DNA of 64,000 nucleotides from Flavobacterium salilacus subsp. salilacus (GTDB lineage: Bacteria > Bacteroidota > Bacteroidia > Flavobacteriales > Flavobacteriaceae), in the NCBI RefSeq assembly GCF_004634195.1, contig NZ_SKBP01000003.1, positions 62,001 through 126,000 on the forward strand. The letters run 5' to 3'. The notes under the pieces are model-generated. The model saw only the letters and a program-made list of their open reading frames with translations. It was not told the origin of the DNA and ran no database searches. The translations under genes and the position numbers were made by a program. Positions 57,209-64,000 of this stretch are shown here, piece after piece; position 1 is the stretch's first letter, and the number at the start of each line of letters is the position of its first letter.

Positions 57209-59758
57209 CTATTTTCCTCCCATAAAATCGTCACCACCTTCTCCTTGCTGTTCGCCACGTTGCTCACGTTGTTGTTTGTCATTTTTACCGGTGTTAAAGC
57301 GATAGGTAAATGACAGGGTTACTTGTCTTTCCCTCCATTGCATTTCGGTATAAGAATCTACCTGGGGAAGGCTGGTACTAAGCTTTCTTTTTCTGGAGTT
57401 AAATATATCGCTCACATTAAGGCTCACAGTAGCTCGCTCTTTAAAGATATCTTTACTTATGGCGGTATTTGCTGAAAAGATGCCCTTGTAATCGCTTTGT
57501 GCATTTTTACTGGGACCTCTGTAGTCAGCATTAAGTTGCCAGTCTATTTTTAACGGCAGATTTACTTTTGAGTTTATACGGGTAAACCAGCTATAGTTTG
57601 TGTTATCAAAGTTTTGAGTTACTATTTCGCCCTGAAAATCGGTATAGGTATAATCGCCATCTATTTCGTTTCTGAAAAAGTTGAAGTTAGTATTTAATCT
57701 CCACCATCTGTATGGCGTGTAGTTAATGTTAAATTCAAAACCGAAACGATACTCTTTGGCAAGGTTAATAGGTGTGGTTAATATAACCGGTGTTCTGATA
57801 TCCGCGCCATCAATAATTTCGACAACCTCATTATTTTCGTCAACAATATCAGCTCCGCCTACTGTTTGAGTTACAAAGTCGCCCGATTCTCTGCGTACAA
57901 ACTGGAAAGAGTCGTCAGTAACGTTGATATATGCCGAAGTACCAAATGTAATTTTATCCCATTTTTTAAGGAAGCCCAAATCAAATGCATTCGTCATAGA
58001 TGGATTAAGATCGGGGTTACCCGTAAAGATATTAATGTTACTGGCAAGGCTTGAAAACGGGTTGATGAAACGCCCTCTGGGTCTGTTTATACGACGGCTG
58101 TAACTAAGGCTTACGCTTGTACCTTCGGTAAACTCATAGGTAAGAAAAGCACTCGGAAAAAAGTTATTATACTTTTTGTTATTATAATCATCATTACTAA
58201 GCAGGTTTACTTCTATATCAGAGTCTTCCCAGCGTAATCCTAATAAGTACGAGAATTTACCAAACTTAGAGCCATACTGCATATATACAGCATTTACATA
58301 TTCTTTATATTCCAGCAGGCTGGTGTAGTTAGGATCTGTAACCCAAACACCACTTTCCAGCGACTCCGTTTTAGCATTTGTGGTGAAATCAACAAAACTA
58401 CCGCGATATCCTGCTTCAAACTGGCTTCCTTCGTTAAAAGGCAATACATAGTCGGCTTGTATCAGGCTTCGTTTTTCGTCTTCATCATTAAGGGTTCTTT
58501 GGTAGGTATTATCAACATCGGGGGTAGTAGTACCCAGTACCACATCATCTATTTGTGCGGTTTCATAATCTGTATTTTTTGCATATGATCCGTTTATGGT
58601 AAGCTCATGTCCGTCCTCATTAAATTTCTTTAAAAGATTGGTAGAAAACTGAATGTTGTCATCTTCTTCATCCTCAAGATTATAACGGTAACGGGTTTTA
58701 TCATAGGTACCATCAGCAGTATAATAATCATAATAAGTATCAGTTGGGTTATCGCCATCACTGCTTCTTAGGTTAACAGAGTTTGTCCATGTAGTGCTTT
58801 TATCAAGAAATAAATCGATACCAAAACTGGCATTATACCCTTTTTGCTTTCTTTCGTTATCTCTTTTTTCATTTACAAAGCTGGTGGTGTTACCCTCCTC
58901 ATCAAAATATTCAGCATCGGTAAAATAATTTCCGGGGCTGTTTCTGTAATTGTACCCTAAATTGGAGAACAGGTTATAGTTGTCGCTCCTGTAGTTAAGG
59001 TTAGCACTGATACCGTGATTATCAGGATAACCGGTATTTGCGACTATAGATCCGTTAAAGCCATTCGCCTTTCCTTTTCGTAATACAATATTTATGATAC
59101 CACCGCCACCTTCGGCATCATAACGTGCAGAAGGGTTGGTTATAACCTCAACCTTTTCCACAGAGTCCGCAGGAAGCACCCGTAACACTTCAGCAATATT
59201 ACTACCGGCAAGATTCGACGGTCTTCCGTCTATCAGTATCGTTACACTCTCATTACCTCTCAGGCTTACATTACCCTCTACATCTACTGATACCGAAGGT
59301 ACATTGTCCAGTACATCACTTACGGTTCCGCCTTTTACAATCATATCCTGACCTACATTATATACCCTTTTATCGAGTTTAATATCAACGGTAGAACGCT
59401 CGGCAACAATTTCTATTTCGTTTAGCAGTGTGGCATCAGGCGCCATAGCCGTAGTGCCAAGATTTACATCAGCATTTATAGCTTTATTGTTGATAACAGT
59501 TGATTTGAATGAAATAAAATCGAATTTTATATTGTATGTACCGGGCGGAACTTCTATGCTATATCCACCGTTTACATCGGTAAGACCGCCGTTTACGGTT
59601 ATATTATCTGTTGTTTGTATGGTTACTGTTGCAAATTCGAGTGGTTGTTTATTCTCCTGTTCTATAACTTTCCCTGTTATTTTTACTTTTTGCTGTGCAA
59701 ATGTAAATGCAGACGACAGTACAAGAAACAGTACAAGTGCAGTATGTAATTTTTTCAT
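57209..59758 (-). CDS. TonB-dependent outer-membrane receptor with a carboxypeptidase-regulatory domain
   Basis: An 849-aa protein from ATG 59758 (MKKLHTAL); the upstream 17 codons are not signal-like. The signal peptide ends AFTFAQQ. A carboxypeptidase-like regulatory domain (about 22-100, VKITGKVIEQENKQPLEFAT) leads into a plug domain (about 115-230, with VSLRGNESVTILIDGRPSN near 170-188) and a long beta-barrel with an OMP-beta-barrel_3-like sequence. The tail is very Gln/Gly/Glu-rich. There is no SusD partner, so it belongs to the non-SusC receptor branch; the ligand (metal chelate or peptide) is unknown. Confidence 0.88.
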   Translation of the reverse strand: MKKLHTALVLFLVLSSAFTFAQQKVKITGKVIEQENKQPLEFATVTIQTTDNITVNGGLTDVNGGYSIEVPPGTYNIKFDFISFKSTVINNKAINADVNLGTTAMAPDATLLNEIEIVAERSTVDIKLDKRVYNVGQDMIVKGGTVSDVLDNVPSVSVDVEGNVSLRGNESVTILIDGRPSNLAGSNIAEVLRVLPADSVEKVEVITNPSARYDAEGGGGIINIVLRKGKANGFNGSIVANTGYPDNHGISANLNYRSDNYNLFSNLGYNYRNSPGNYFTDAEYFDEEGNTTSFVNEKRDNERKQKGYNASFGIDLFLDKSTTWTNSVNLRSSDGDNPTDTYYDYYTADGTYDKTRYRYNLEDEEDDNIQFSTNLLKKFNEDGHELTINGSYAKNTDYETAQIDDVVLGTTTPDVDNTYQRTLNDEDEKRSLIQADYVLPFNEGSQFEAGYRGSFVDFTTNAKTESLESGVWVTDPNYTSLLEYKEYVNAVYMQYGSKFGKFSYLLGLRWEDSDIEVNLLSNDDYNNKKYNNFFPSAFLTYEFTEGTSVSLSYSRRINRPRGRFINPFSSLASNINIFTGNPDLNPSMTNAFDLGFLKKWDKITFGTSAYINVTDDSFQFVRRESGDFVTQTVGGADIVDENNEVVEIIDGADIRTPVILTTPINLAKEYRFGFEFNINYTPYRWWRLNTNFNFFRNEIDGDYTYTDFQGEIVTQNFDNTNYSWFTRINSKVNLPLKIDWQLNADYRGPSKNAQSDYKGIFSANTAISKDIFKERATVSLNVSDIFNSRKRKLSTSLPQVDSYTEMQWRERQVTLSFTYRFNTGKNDKQQREQRGEQQGEGGDDFMGGK

Positions 59759-59848
59759 GAAGTATATATCTATATAAATGTATAAATTTAGTAGCCTGTA
59801 AGACCTCAAAAACTATGACAGGTTTAAAGGTTTAATATTAAAACTTTG

Positions 59849-60190
59849 TTAAAGTATTGATTTGATATTTTCGGCAGGGCGTGCTATTACTGCTTTATTA
59901 CCATTTACTACTATGGGGCGTTCTATAAGGTTGGGGTGTTGCACCATTGCCTCAATAACAGCATCATCGGTAAGTTCTTTACCTTTGTATTGCTCTTTCC
60001 AAATGGTTTCTTGTTGCCGAACAAGCGCTATGGGGCTGATGCCCAGTTTTTTGATAAGCTCTGTAAGTTCTTGTTTGTTTAATGGCTCGTTCAAGTATTT
60101 TATAACAGTAAAAGGTTTATCTTGTAGCCCCAGTAATTGCAGCCCTTCACGCGATTTGCTGCATCTTGGGTTATGGTATATTGTTAGCAT
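59849..60190 (-). CDS. arsC: ArsC-family (glutaredoxin-type) reductase
   Basis: A 113-aa thioredoxin-fold protein from ATG 60190 (MLTIYHNPRC); 12 open codons upstream are ignored. The active-site motif HNPRCSKSRE places Cys10, and LIERPIVVNGNKAVIARP carries the conserved Arg-Pro of the ArsC family. It reduces arsenate with glutathione/glutaredoxin, or acts as a Spx-like relative; no other arsenic genes are nearby. It is divergent from the CPBP protease gene. Confidence 0.87.
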   Translation of the reverse strand: MLTIYHNPRCSKSREGLQLLGLQDKPFTVIKYLNEPLNKQELTELIKKLGISPIALVRQQETIWKEQYKGKELTDDAVIEAMVQHPNLIERPIVVNGNKAVIARPAENIKSIL

Positions 60191-60267
60191 AAATTCTTTT
60201 TTGCAAAGAAAACTATTAATAATCAAAATAGAAGTATATTAGTCCAATTCTAAGATTTAATTAACGA

Positions 60268-61170
60268 ATGTTTATAAAAAAGGCGTACTCTAAGGATTTT
60301 GACTTTGTAAAATACCTGCCCATACCTTTAGTTTTCTTGGGGCTTATTGTATTAAACTATGTAGTTATTGCGGTGCTTAATATAGATGTAGAGCAGCTAT
60401 TGCGCGAAGAGATTGCTAAAAAAGGAGCGAACAGGGTATTTATAGAAGCTTTGCTACCTATGGCTGTGCTTTTAGGAATACTGTTACTATGGGTAAAGTA
60501 TGTGCAAAAGCAGCGTATAACGAGTCTTACTACCGCGCGGGAAGATGTGGACTGGAAACGTATTTGGTTTTCCTTTGGGCTGTGGGGCGGAATTACAGTA
60601 TTGCTTACAGGTATTGCTTATGTAACCGGACCTGAAAATTTTGAATTCAACTTTAAACCCATACCTTTTGCCATACTCGCCGTTACCGCTATACTGATGG
60701 TACCCCTCCAGACCAGTTTTGAAGAATATCTTTTCAGGGGATATTTAATGCAGGGCATTGGCATAGCTACCAGAAGCAGATTGATACCGCTTGTGGTTAC
60801 TTCAGTATGTTTCGGACTTATGCATATAGCCAATCCCGAAGTAGGCAAACTGGGGTATATACTGTTACTCTATTATGTAGGTACGGGTTTTTTCTTAGGG
60901 ATTATAACACTAATGGACGATGGTATAGAACTTGCCCTCGGTTTTCATGCAGCAAATAATCTTATTTCGGCACTACTGGTAACTTCTGACTGGACTGCTT
61001 TTCAAACAGATTCTATACTGAAAGATATGTCCGAACCATCGGCAGGATTTGATATATTCATACCGCTTGTTATATTATATCCAATTCTTTTAGTTATCTT
61101 TAGTAGAAAATATGGCTGGAGTAACTGGAAAGAAAAGCTTACAGGACGTATTCAACTAACCCAAGATTAA
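60268..61170 (+). CDS. CPBP-family intramembrane metalloprotease
   Basis: A 300-aa polytopic protein with about eight helices. The Abi/CAAX-processing motifs are present: FEEYLFRGYLMQG (about 150-162, the EExxxR motif), FGLMHIANP with a catalytic His (about 187-195) and HAANNLISA (about 230-238). It is likely active on membrane peptides or in prenyl-type processing. Substrates are unknown. The menE-like gene starts 16 bp after its stop, so they are in one unit. Confidence 0.9.
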   Translation: MFIKKAYSKDFDFVKYLPIPLVFLGLIVLNYVVIAVLNIDVEQLLREEIAKKGANRVFIEALLPMAVLLGILLLWVKYVQKQRITSLTTAREDVDWKRIWFSFGLWGGITVLLTGIAYVTGPENFEFNFKPIPFAILAVTAILMVPLQTSFEEYLFRGYLMQGIGIATRSRLIPLVVTSVCFGLMHIANPEVGKLGYILLLYYVGTGFFLGIITLMDDGIELALGFHAANNLISALLVTSDWTAFQTDSILKDMSEPSAGFDIFIPLVILYPILLVIFSRKYGWSNWKEKLTGRIQLTQD

Positions 61171-61186
61171 CTAAAGCGATATAACT

Positions 61187-62233
61187 ATGAAAGAGCCGGA
61201 TTATCATTTTGTACACAACAGTTTTAAACTGAATGGCTTTCATCTTACTGAAGATGATTTGTGCCGAATAGCCTATAGTTTTATTAAAGAAGGAGAACCT
61301 TATGAAAGGGCTGTGGGCGATTTTATACTCGACTGGTTTGATAATAAAGACTATATAACCATGCAAACTTCCGGCACAACGGGTTTGCCTAAAATGATAG
61401 ATGTAGATAAACAGGCAATGGTAAACTCGGCATTGGCTACAGGACGATTTTTTGACCTCGATCCTAAAATACAAGTGTTACATTGTTTGCCCACGCAGTA
61501 TGTAGCCGGAAAGATGATGCTGGTAAGAGCCTTTATACTGGGGTGGGAGCTTGACCTGGTAGAACCTGTAGCAAACCCTTTAGAGCGCGGCGATACAGTA
61601 TATCATTTTGCTGCAATGGTACCTTTGCAGGCACAACACTCGTTAAATCAATTACACAGGGTAAAAAAACTGATACTGGGCGGAGCTAAAGTAAGCCAGG
61701 CATTATCTGAGCAGTTGAAGGAAGTTTCTACTGAAATATATGAAACTTATGGCATGACCGAAACCATAACGCATATAGCGGCAAAAAGGGTAGGAGAAGA
61801 GGCTTTTACGGTATTGCCTAATGTGAGAATAAGTCAGGATGAAAGGCAGTGCCTTGTGATTGACCCTTATATGATATGTGACGAGCCTGTAGTAACCAAT
61901 GATATAGTTAAGATAGTTAATGACCAACAGTTTATATGGCTGGGCAGGTATGATAACGTTATTAATAGCGGAGGGGTAAAACTTTTCCCCGAACAGATAG
62001 AGGAAAAACTTTCCGGACGTATACAAGGGCGTTACTTTGTAAAGGGTGTACCCGATGAAAAACTGGGCGAAAAACTTGTACTGGTTGTAGAAGGCAGTCC
62101 GTATGAAATAGATAAAAAAGTATTTTCGAAACTAAACAAGTTCGAAAAGCCGAAAGAGATATTATTTATAGAAAAATTTGCCGAAACTGCTTCGGGTAAA
62201 ATAATACGCGATAAAAGTATGGCAACTGCCTAA
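61187..62233 (+). CDS. menE: AMP-binding acyl-CoA ligase, MenE-like (O-succinylbenzoate-CoA ligase)
   Basis: A 348-aa adenylate-forming enzyme, shorter than typical ligases (450 aa or more) but normal for Bacteroidetes MenE. The P-loop MQTSGTTGLPKM (about 58-69), ETYGMTETITHIAA (about 185-198) and WLGRYDNVINSGGVKLFPEQ (about 248-267) are intact, as is the C-terminal GKIIRDK lysine. It would activate O-succinylbenzoate in menaquinone synthesis. Substrate assignment rests on length and family. Its 3' end overlaps the convergent M1 peptidase gene by 4 bp. Confidence 0.82.
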   Translation: MKEPDYHFVHNSFKLNGFHLTEDDLCRIAYSFIKEGEPYERAVGDFILDWFDNKDYITMQTSGTTGLPKMIDVDKQAMVNSALATGRFFDLDPKIQVLHCLPTQYVAGKMMLVRAFILGWELDLVEPVANPLERGDTVYHFAAMVPLQAQHSLNQLHRVKKLILGGAKVSQALSEQLKEVSTEIYETYGMTETITHIAAKRVGEEAFTVLPNVRISQDERQCLVIDPYMICDEPVVTNDIVKIVNDQQFIWLGRYDNVINSGGVKLFPEQIEEKLSGRIQGRYFVKGVPDEKLGEKLVLVVEGSPYEIDKKVFSKLNKFEKPKEILFIEKFAETASGKIIRDKSMATA

Positions 62234-63852
62234 AGCTTTTGCACTTTTATATAAAACTTATTTGCGAGGACCTCTACATCATCGAGGTCTTCAACTTTAT
62301 CTATAAACTTATCATCCCATGTAGTAGTAGGTTGTAAGCGTATTTCATTATCATTTACAACAATATCTACAGGCATGGCAAAATCCTTTTCATCGGTTTT
62401 CCAACGGTAGCACAGTAATCCTTTATGCATTTTAAACTCAAGCACCGGTATAGTTGTATGTTTAAGATATTGGTTAAAAACAGGGGTAAGGTTTATACCG
62501 CTTTCGGTATTAAAAAAGTTTATTACCGTTTCGCTATCAATAATTTGTTTACGATACGTGTTGGCATATTTCAACAACATTGCCCACCATTTATCATCGT
62601 CATTAACAATATGGCGCAGGGTATTCAGCATCAATGAACCTTTAAAATACATATCGCCCGATCCCTCCTTATTAACCCCAAAAATCCCGATTATGGGTTT
62701 GTCATTTTGCACATTCATACGCTGTCCGTTAATGTACTTCATGGCTTTTTCATACCCATAACGGCACTCTACAAATACCGTTTCCGAATAGGTCGTAAAG
62801 CTTTCATGTATCCACATATCGGCAATATCGTTACTGGTAATACTGTTGCCAAACCATTCATGTCCGCTTTCATGAATAGTAATATAGTCAAACAGCATCC
62901 CCACACCGGAATAGGACATATCCATACCCCGGTAGCCTTTTTTGTAATTATTACCATAGGCAACTGCGCTCTGGTGTTCCATACCCAAGTAGGGCGTTTC
63001 TACCAGTTTATAACCATCTTCATAAAAAGGATATTTCCCGAATTTTGATTCAAAACATTCTATCATTGGTTTTACTTCTTCAAAATGCTTACGGGCTTTT
63101 TCTTCATTATCTTTTAAAACATAATAATCTAAATCCAGCCCGTTGATGTTGTCATGTATATGAGCATAGTCGGCTATGTTCAGGGTAATTGTATAGTTAT
63201 TTATAGGGTTTTTTACTTCCCAGTCCCAACGGGTATAGCCATTGCCTAAATCTTCGCTGCCTGTAAATCGCCCGTTACTCACATTCATCAATCCGTTTGG
63301 CACAGCCACTTTTATGGTTGCACCGTTGTCAGGCTCATCCGTTTGGTGGTCTTTTACTGGATACCATAGGCTCGCTCCCGTACCCTGCACCGCAACGCCT
63401 ATCCATGGTTTACCCTGATTGTCTTTACGAAAAACGAAACCGCCGTCCCAAGGCGCATTACGTGCTACTACAGGTTTACCACTATAGTAAAAGCGCAGTT
63501 GTTGCTCACTCCCTTTTTTCAGTTCGTTGTAAAAGGTTATGAATACCGCATCGTTATCTCTTTTATAAGCAAGTTTTTTGTTGTTGTAAATAATACTATC
63601 AACCTTCATATTTTCAAAAAGGTCGAGTTGAATGCGCTTCGTGTTTTCAACTATTTTAAAAGTAATGTTATTATACCCACTAATATATCGTTCATCAGGA
63701 TTTACAGTTATATTGAGGTCATAGTGTTGCACATCAAACGAGGTGCGTTCAGGTCGTAAACCACCTTGCAGGCTGTCGCGCCTTGTATAGGTTTGTGCGT
63801 TTGCTGTTATAGCAAATGTTATGAACAAGAATAAAATGCAAAATTCCCTCAT
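62230..63852 (-). CDS. M1-family metallo-aminopeptidase
   Basis: A 540-aa enzyme from ATG 63852 (MREFCI); seven open codons upstream are ignored. Signal peptide 1-20 (ITANAQ) implies periplasmic location. The zinc site is HESGHEWFGN with His327 and His331 and the third ligand Glu350 (WIHESF). The substrate-recognition motif is GMEHQSAVAYG (290-300), a variant of GxMEN. It lacks the long C-terminal helical domain of PepN (about 870 aa) and so belongs to the short secreted branch. It removes N-terminal residues from peptides. Confidence 0.92.
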   Translation of the reverse strand: MREFCILFLFITFAITANAQTYTRRDSLQGGLRPERTSFDVQHYDLNITVNPDERYISGYNNITFKIVENTKRIQLDLFENMKVDSIIYNNKKLAYKRDNDAVFITFYNELKKGSEQQLRFYYSGKPVVARNAPWDGGFVFRKDNQGKPWIGVAVQGTGASLWYPVKDHQTDEPDNGATIKVAVPNGLMNVSNGRFTGSEDLGNGYTRWDWEVKNPINNYTITLNIADYAHIHDNINGLDLDYYVLKDNEEKARKHFEEVKPMIECFESKFGKYPFYEDGYKLVETPYLGMEHQSAVAYGNNYKKGYRGMDMSYSGVGMLFDYITIHESGHEWFGNSITSNDIADMWIHESFTTYSETVFVECRYGYEKAMKYINGQRMNVQNDKPIIGIFGVNKEGSGDMYFKGSLMLNTLRHIVNDDDKWWAMLLKYANTYRKQIIDSETVINFFNTESGINLTPVFNQYLKHTTIPVLEFKMHKGLLCYRWKTDEKDFAMPVDIVVNDNEIRLQPTTTWDDKFIDKVEDLDDVEVLANKFYIKVQKL

Positions 63853-63868
63853 AATATTATAATTTTTA

Positions 63869-63901
63869 AACAAAAAACCTGCTGAACAATCAGCAGGTTA
63901 A
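63869..63901 (-). terminator. Terminator of the partial gene at the right edge
   Basis: AACCTGCTGA and TCAGCAGGTT flank a 4-base loop. On the minus strand a T-run follows, so it terminates the gene entering from the right. Confidence 0.82.
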
Positions 63902-63930
63902 GATATGAAATTTTACTTTATATTTTTTTA

Positions 63931-64000
63931 TTATACCTGTATTACTCCAAGGTTAAATTGTTTTTCGATAGGAGCGTGGTTAGCCGCTTCTATACCCATA
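63931..64000 (-). CDS. 3' end of an unidentified gene
   Basis: On the minus strand the last 22 codons of an open frame read MGIEAANHAPIEKQFNLGV and then IQV-stop, continuing beyond the right edge. The stop at 63931-63933 is followed by a terminator hairpin, which supports a real gene end. Too little remains to name the product. Confidence 0.6.
   Translation of the reverse strand, partial: MGIEAANHAPIEKQFNLGVIQV

Overview
The window is a piece of an AT-rich Bacteroidetes chromosome, most likely from a flavobacterium (Flavobacteriaceae). The evidence is a SusC/SusD pair, a type IX secretion C-terminal sorting domain, -7 promoter elements of the form TAnnTTTG, many outer-membrane proteins that start with a signal peptide ending in Q, and a tmRNA whose tag reads GENNYALAA. 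I saw no insertion sequence, prophage, integron or CRISPR array.

Layout. 1-7 kb: the end of a 5'-nucleotidase, a sulfide:quinone oxidoreductase, a decayed DUF1851-type remnant, ssrA, a saccharopine-dehydrogenase-type enzyme and an unknown coiled-coil envelope protein. 7.2-11.1 kb: an alpha-glucan module (GH97 alpha-glucosidase and an FHS-type sugar transporter) behind a LacI-like operator. 11.1-15.4 kb: a lipoprotein, then a CreD locus whose three transcription units each carry the same palindrome; one unit encodes a winged-helix regulator. 15.5-18.9 kb: kdsA with envelope proteins and a YeeE/YedE sulfur-transport pair. 18.9-34.5 kb: a beta-glucan (laminarin-type) utilization locus, with susC, susD, a surface glycan-binding lipoprotein, two GH16 enzymes, a GH3 enzyme, a propeller/Y_Y_Y/LuxR-type regulator and a T9SS-secreted protein built from an internal duplication. 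34.9-42.4 kb: housekeeping and envelope genes (clpS, prmA, an OprO/P-like porin, a class V aminotransferase, an LpxL-type acyltransferase, a rhomboid, a SIMPL protein, a PAP2 phosphatase).

42.7-52.6 kb is an accessory redox and detoxification neighbourhood: two alpha/beta hydrolases, two SDRs, OsmC, an NTF2-like protein, a luciferase-like flavin oxidoreductase, an azoreductase, three HxlR regulators, one AraC regulator and two gene remnants. 52.7-64 kb returns to core functions: tRNA-Tyr, a TlpA-like lipoprotein, an MBL-rhodanese protein, glutamate dehydrogenase, a TonB-dependent receptor, an ArsC-family reductase, a CPBP protease, a MenE-like ligase, an M1 aminopeptidase and the end of an unidentified gene.

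How the parts work together. The beta-glucan locus can be read as a complete pathway: surface capture (SusD and the glycan-binding lipoprotein), endo-cleavage (GH16), import (SusC), release of glucose (GH3), and sensing by the propeller regulator. A nearly identical 21-nt element about 200 bp upstream of both susC and the distant T9SS protein suggests these are co-regulated. The strongest new signals are regulatory: that shared element, the three-copy CTTTGAA/TTCAAAG palindrome of the CreD locus, and a precisely spaced promoter/operator module shared by the alpha/beta hydrolase at 42.7 kb and osmC, one copy of which overlaps the end of the araC-type gene.
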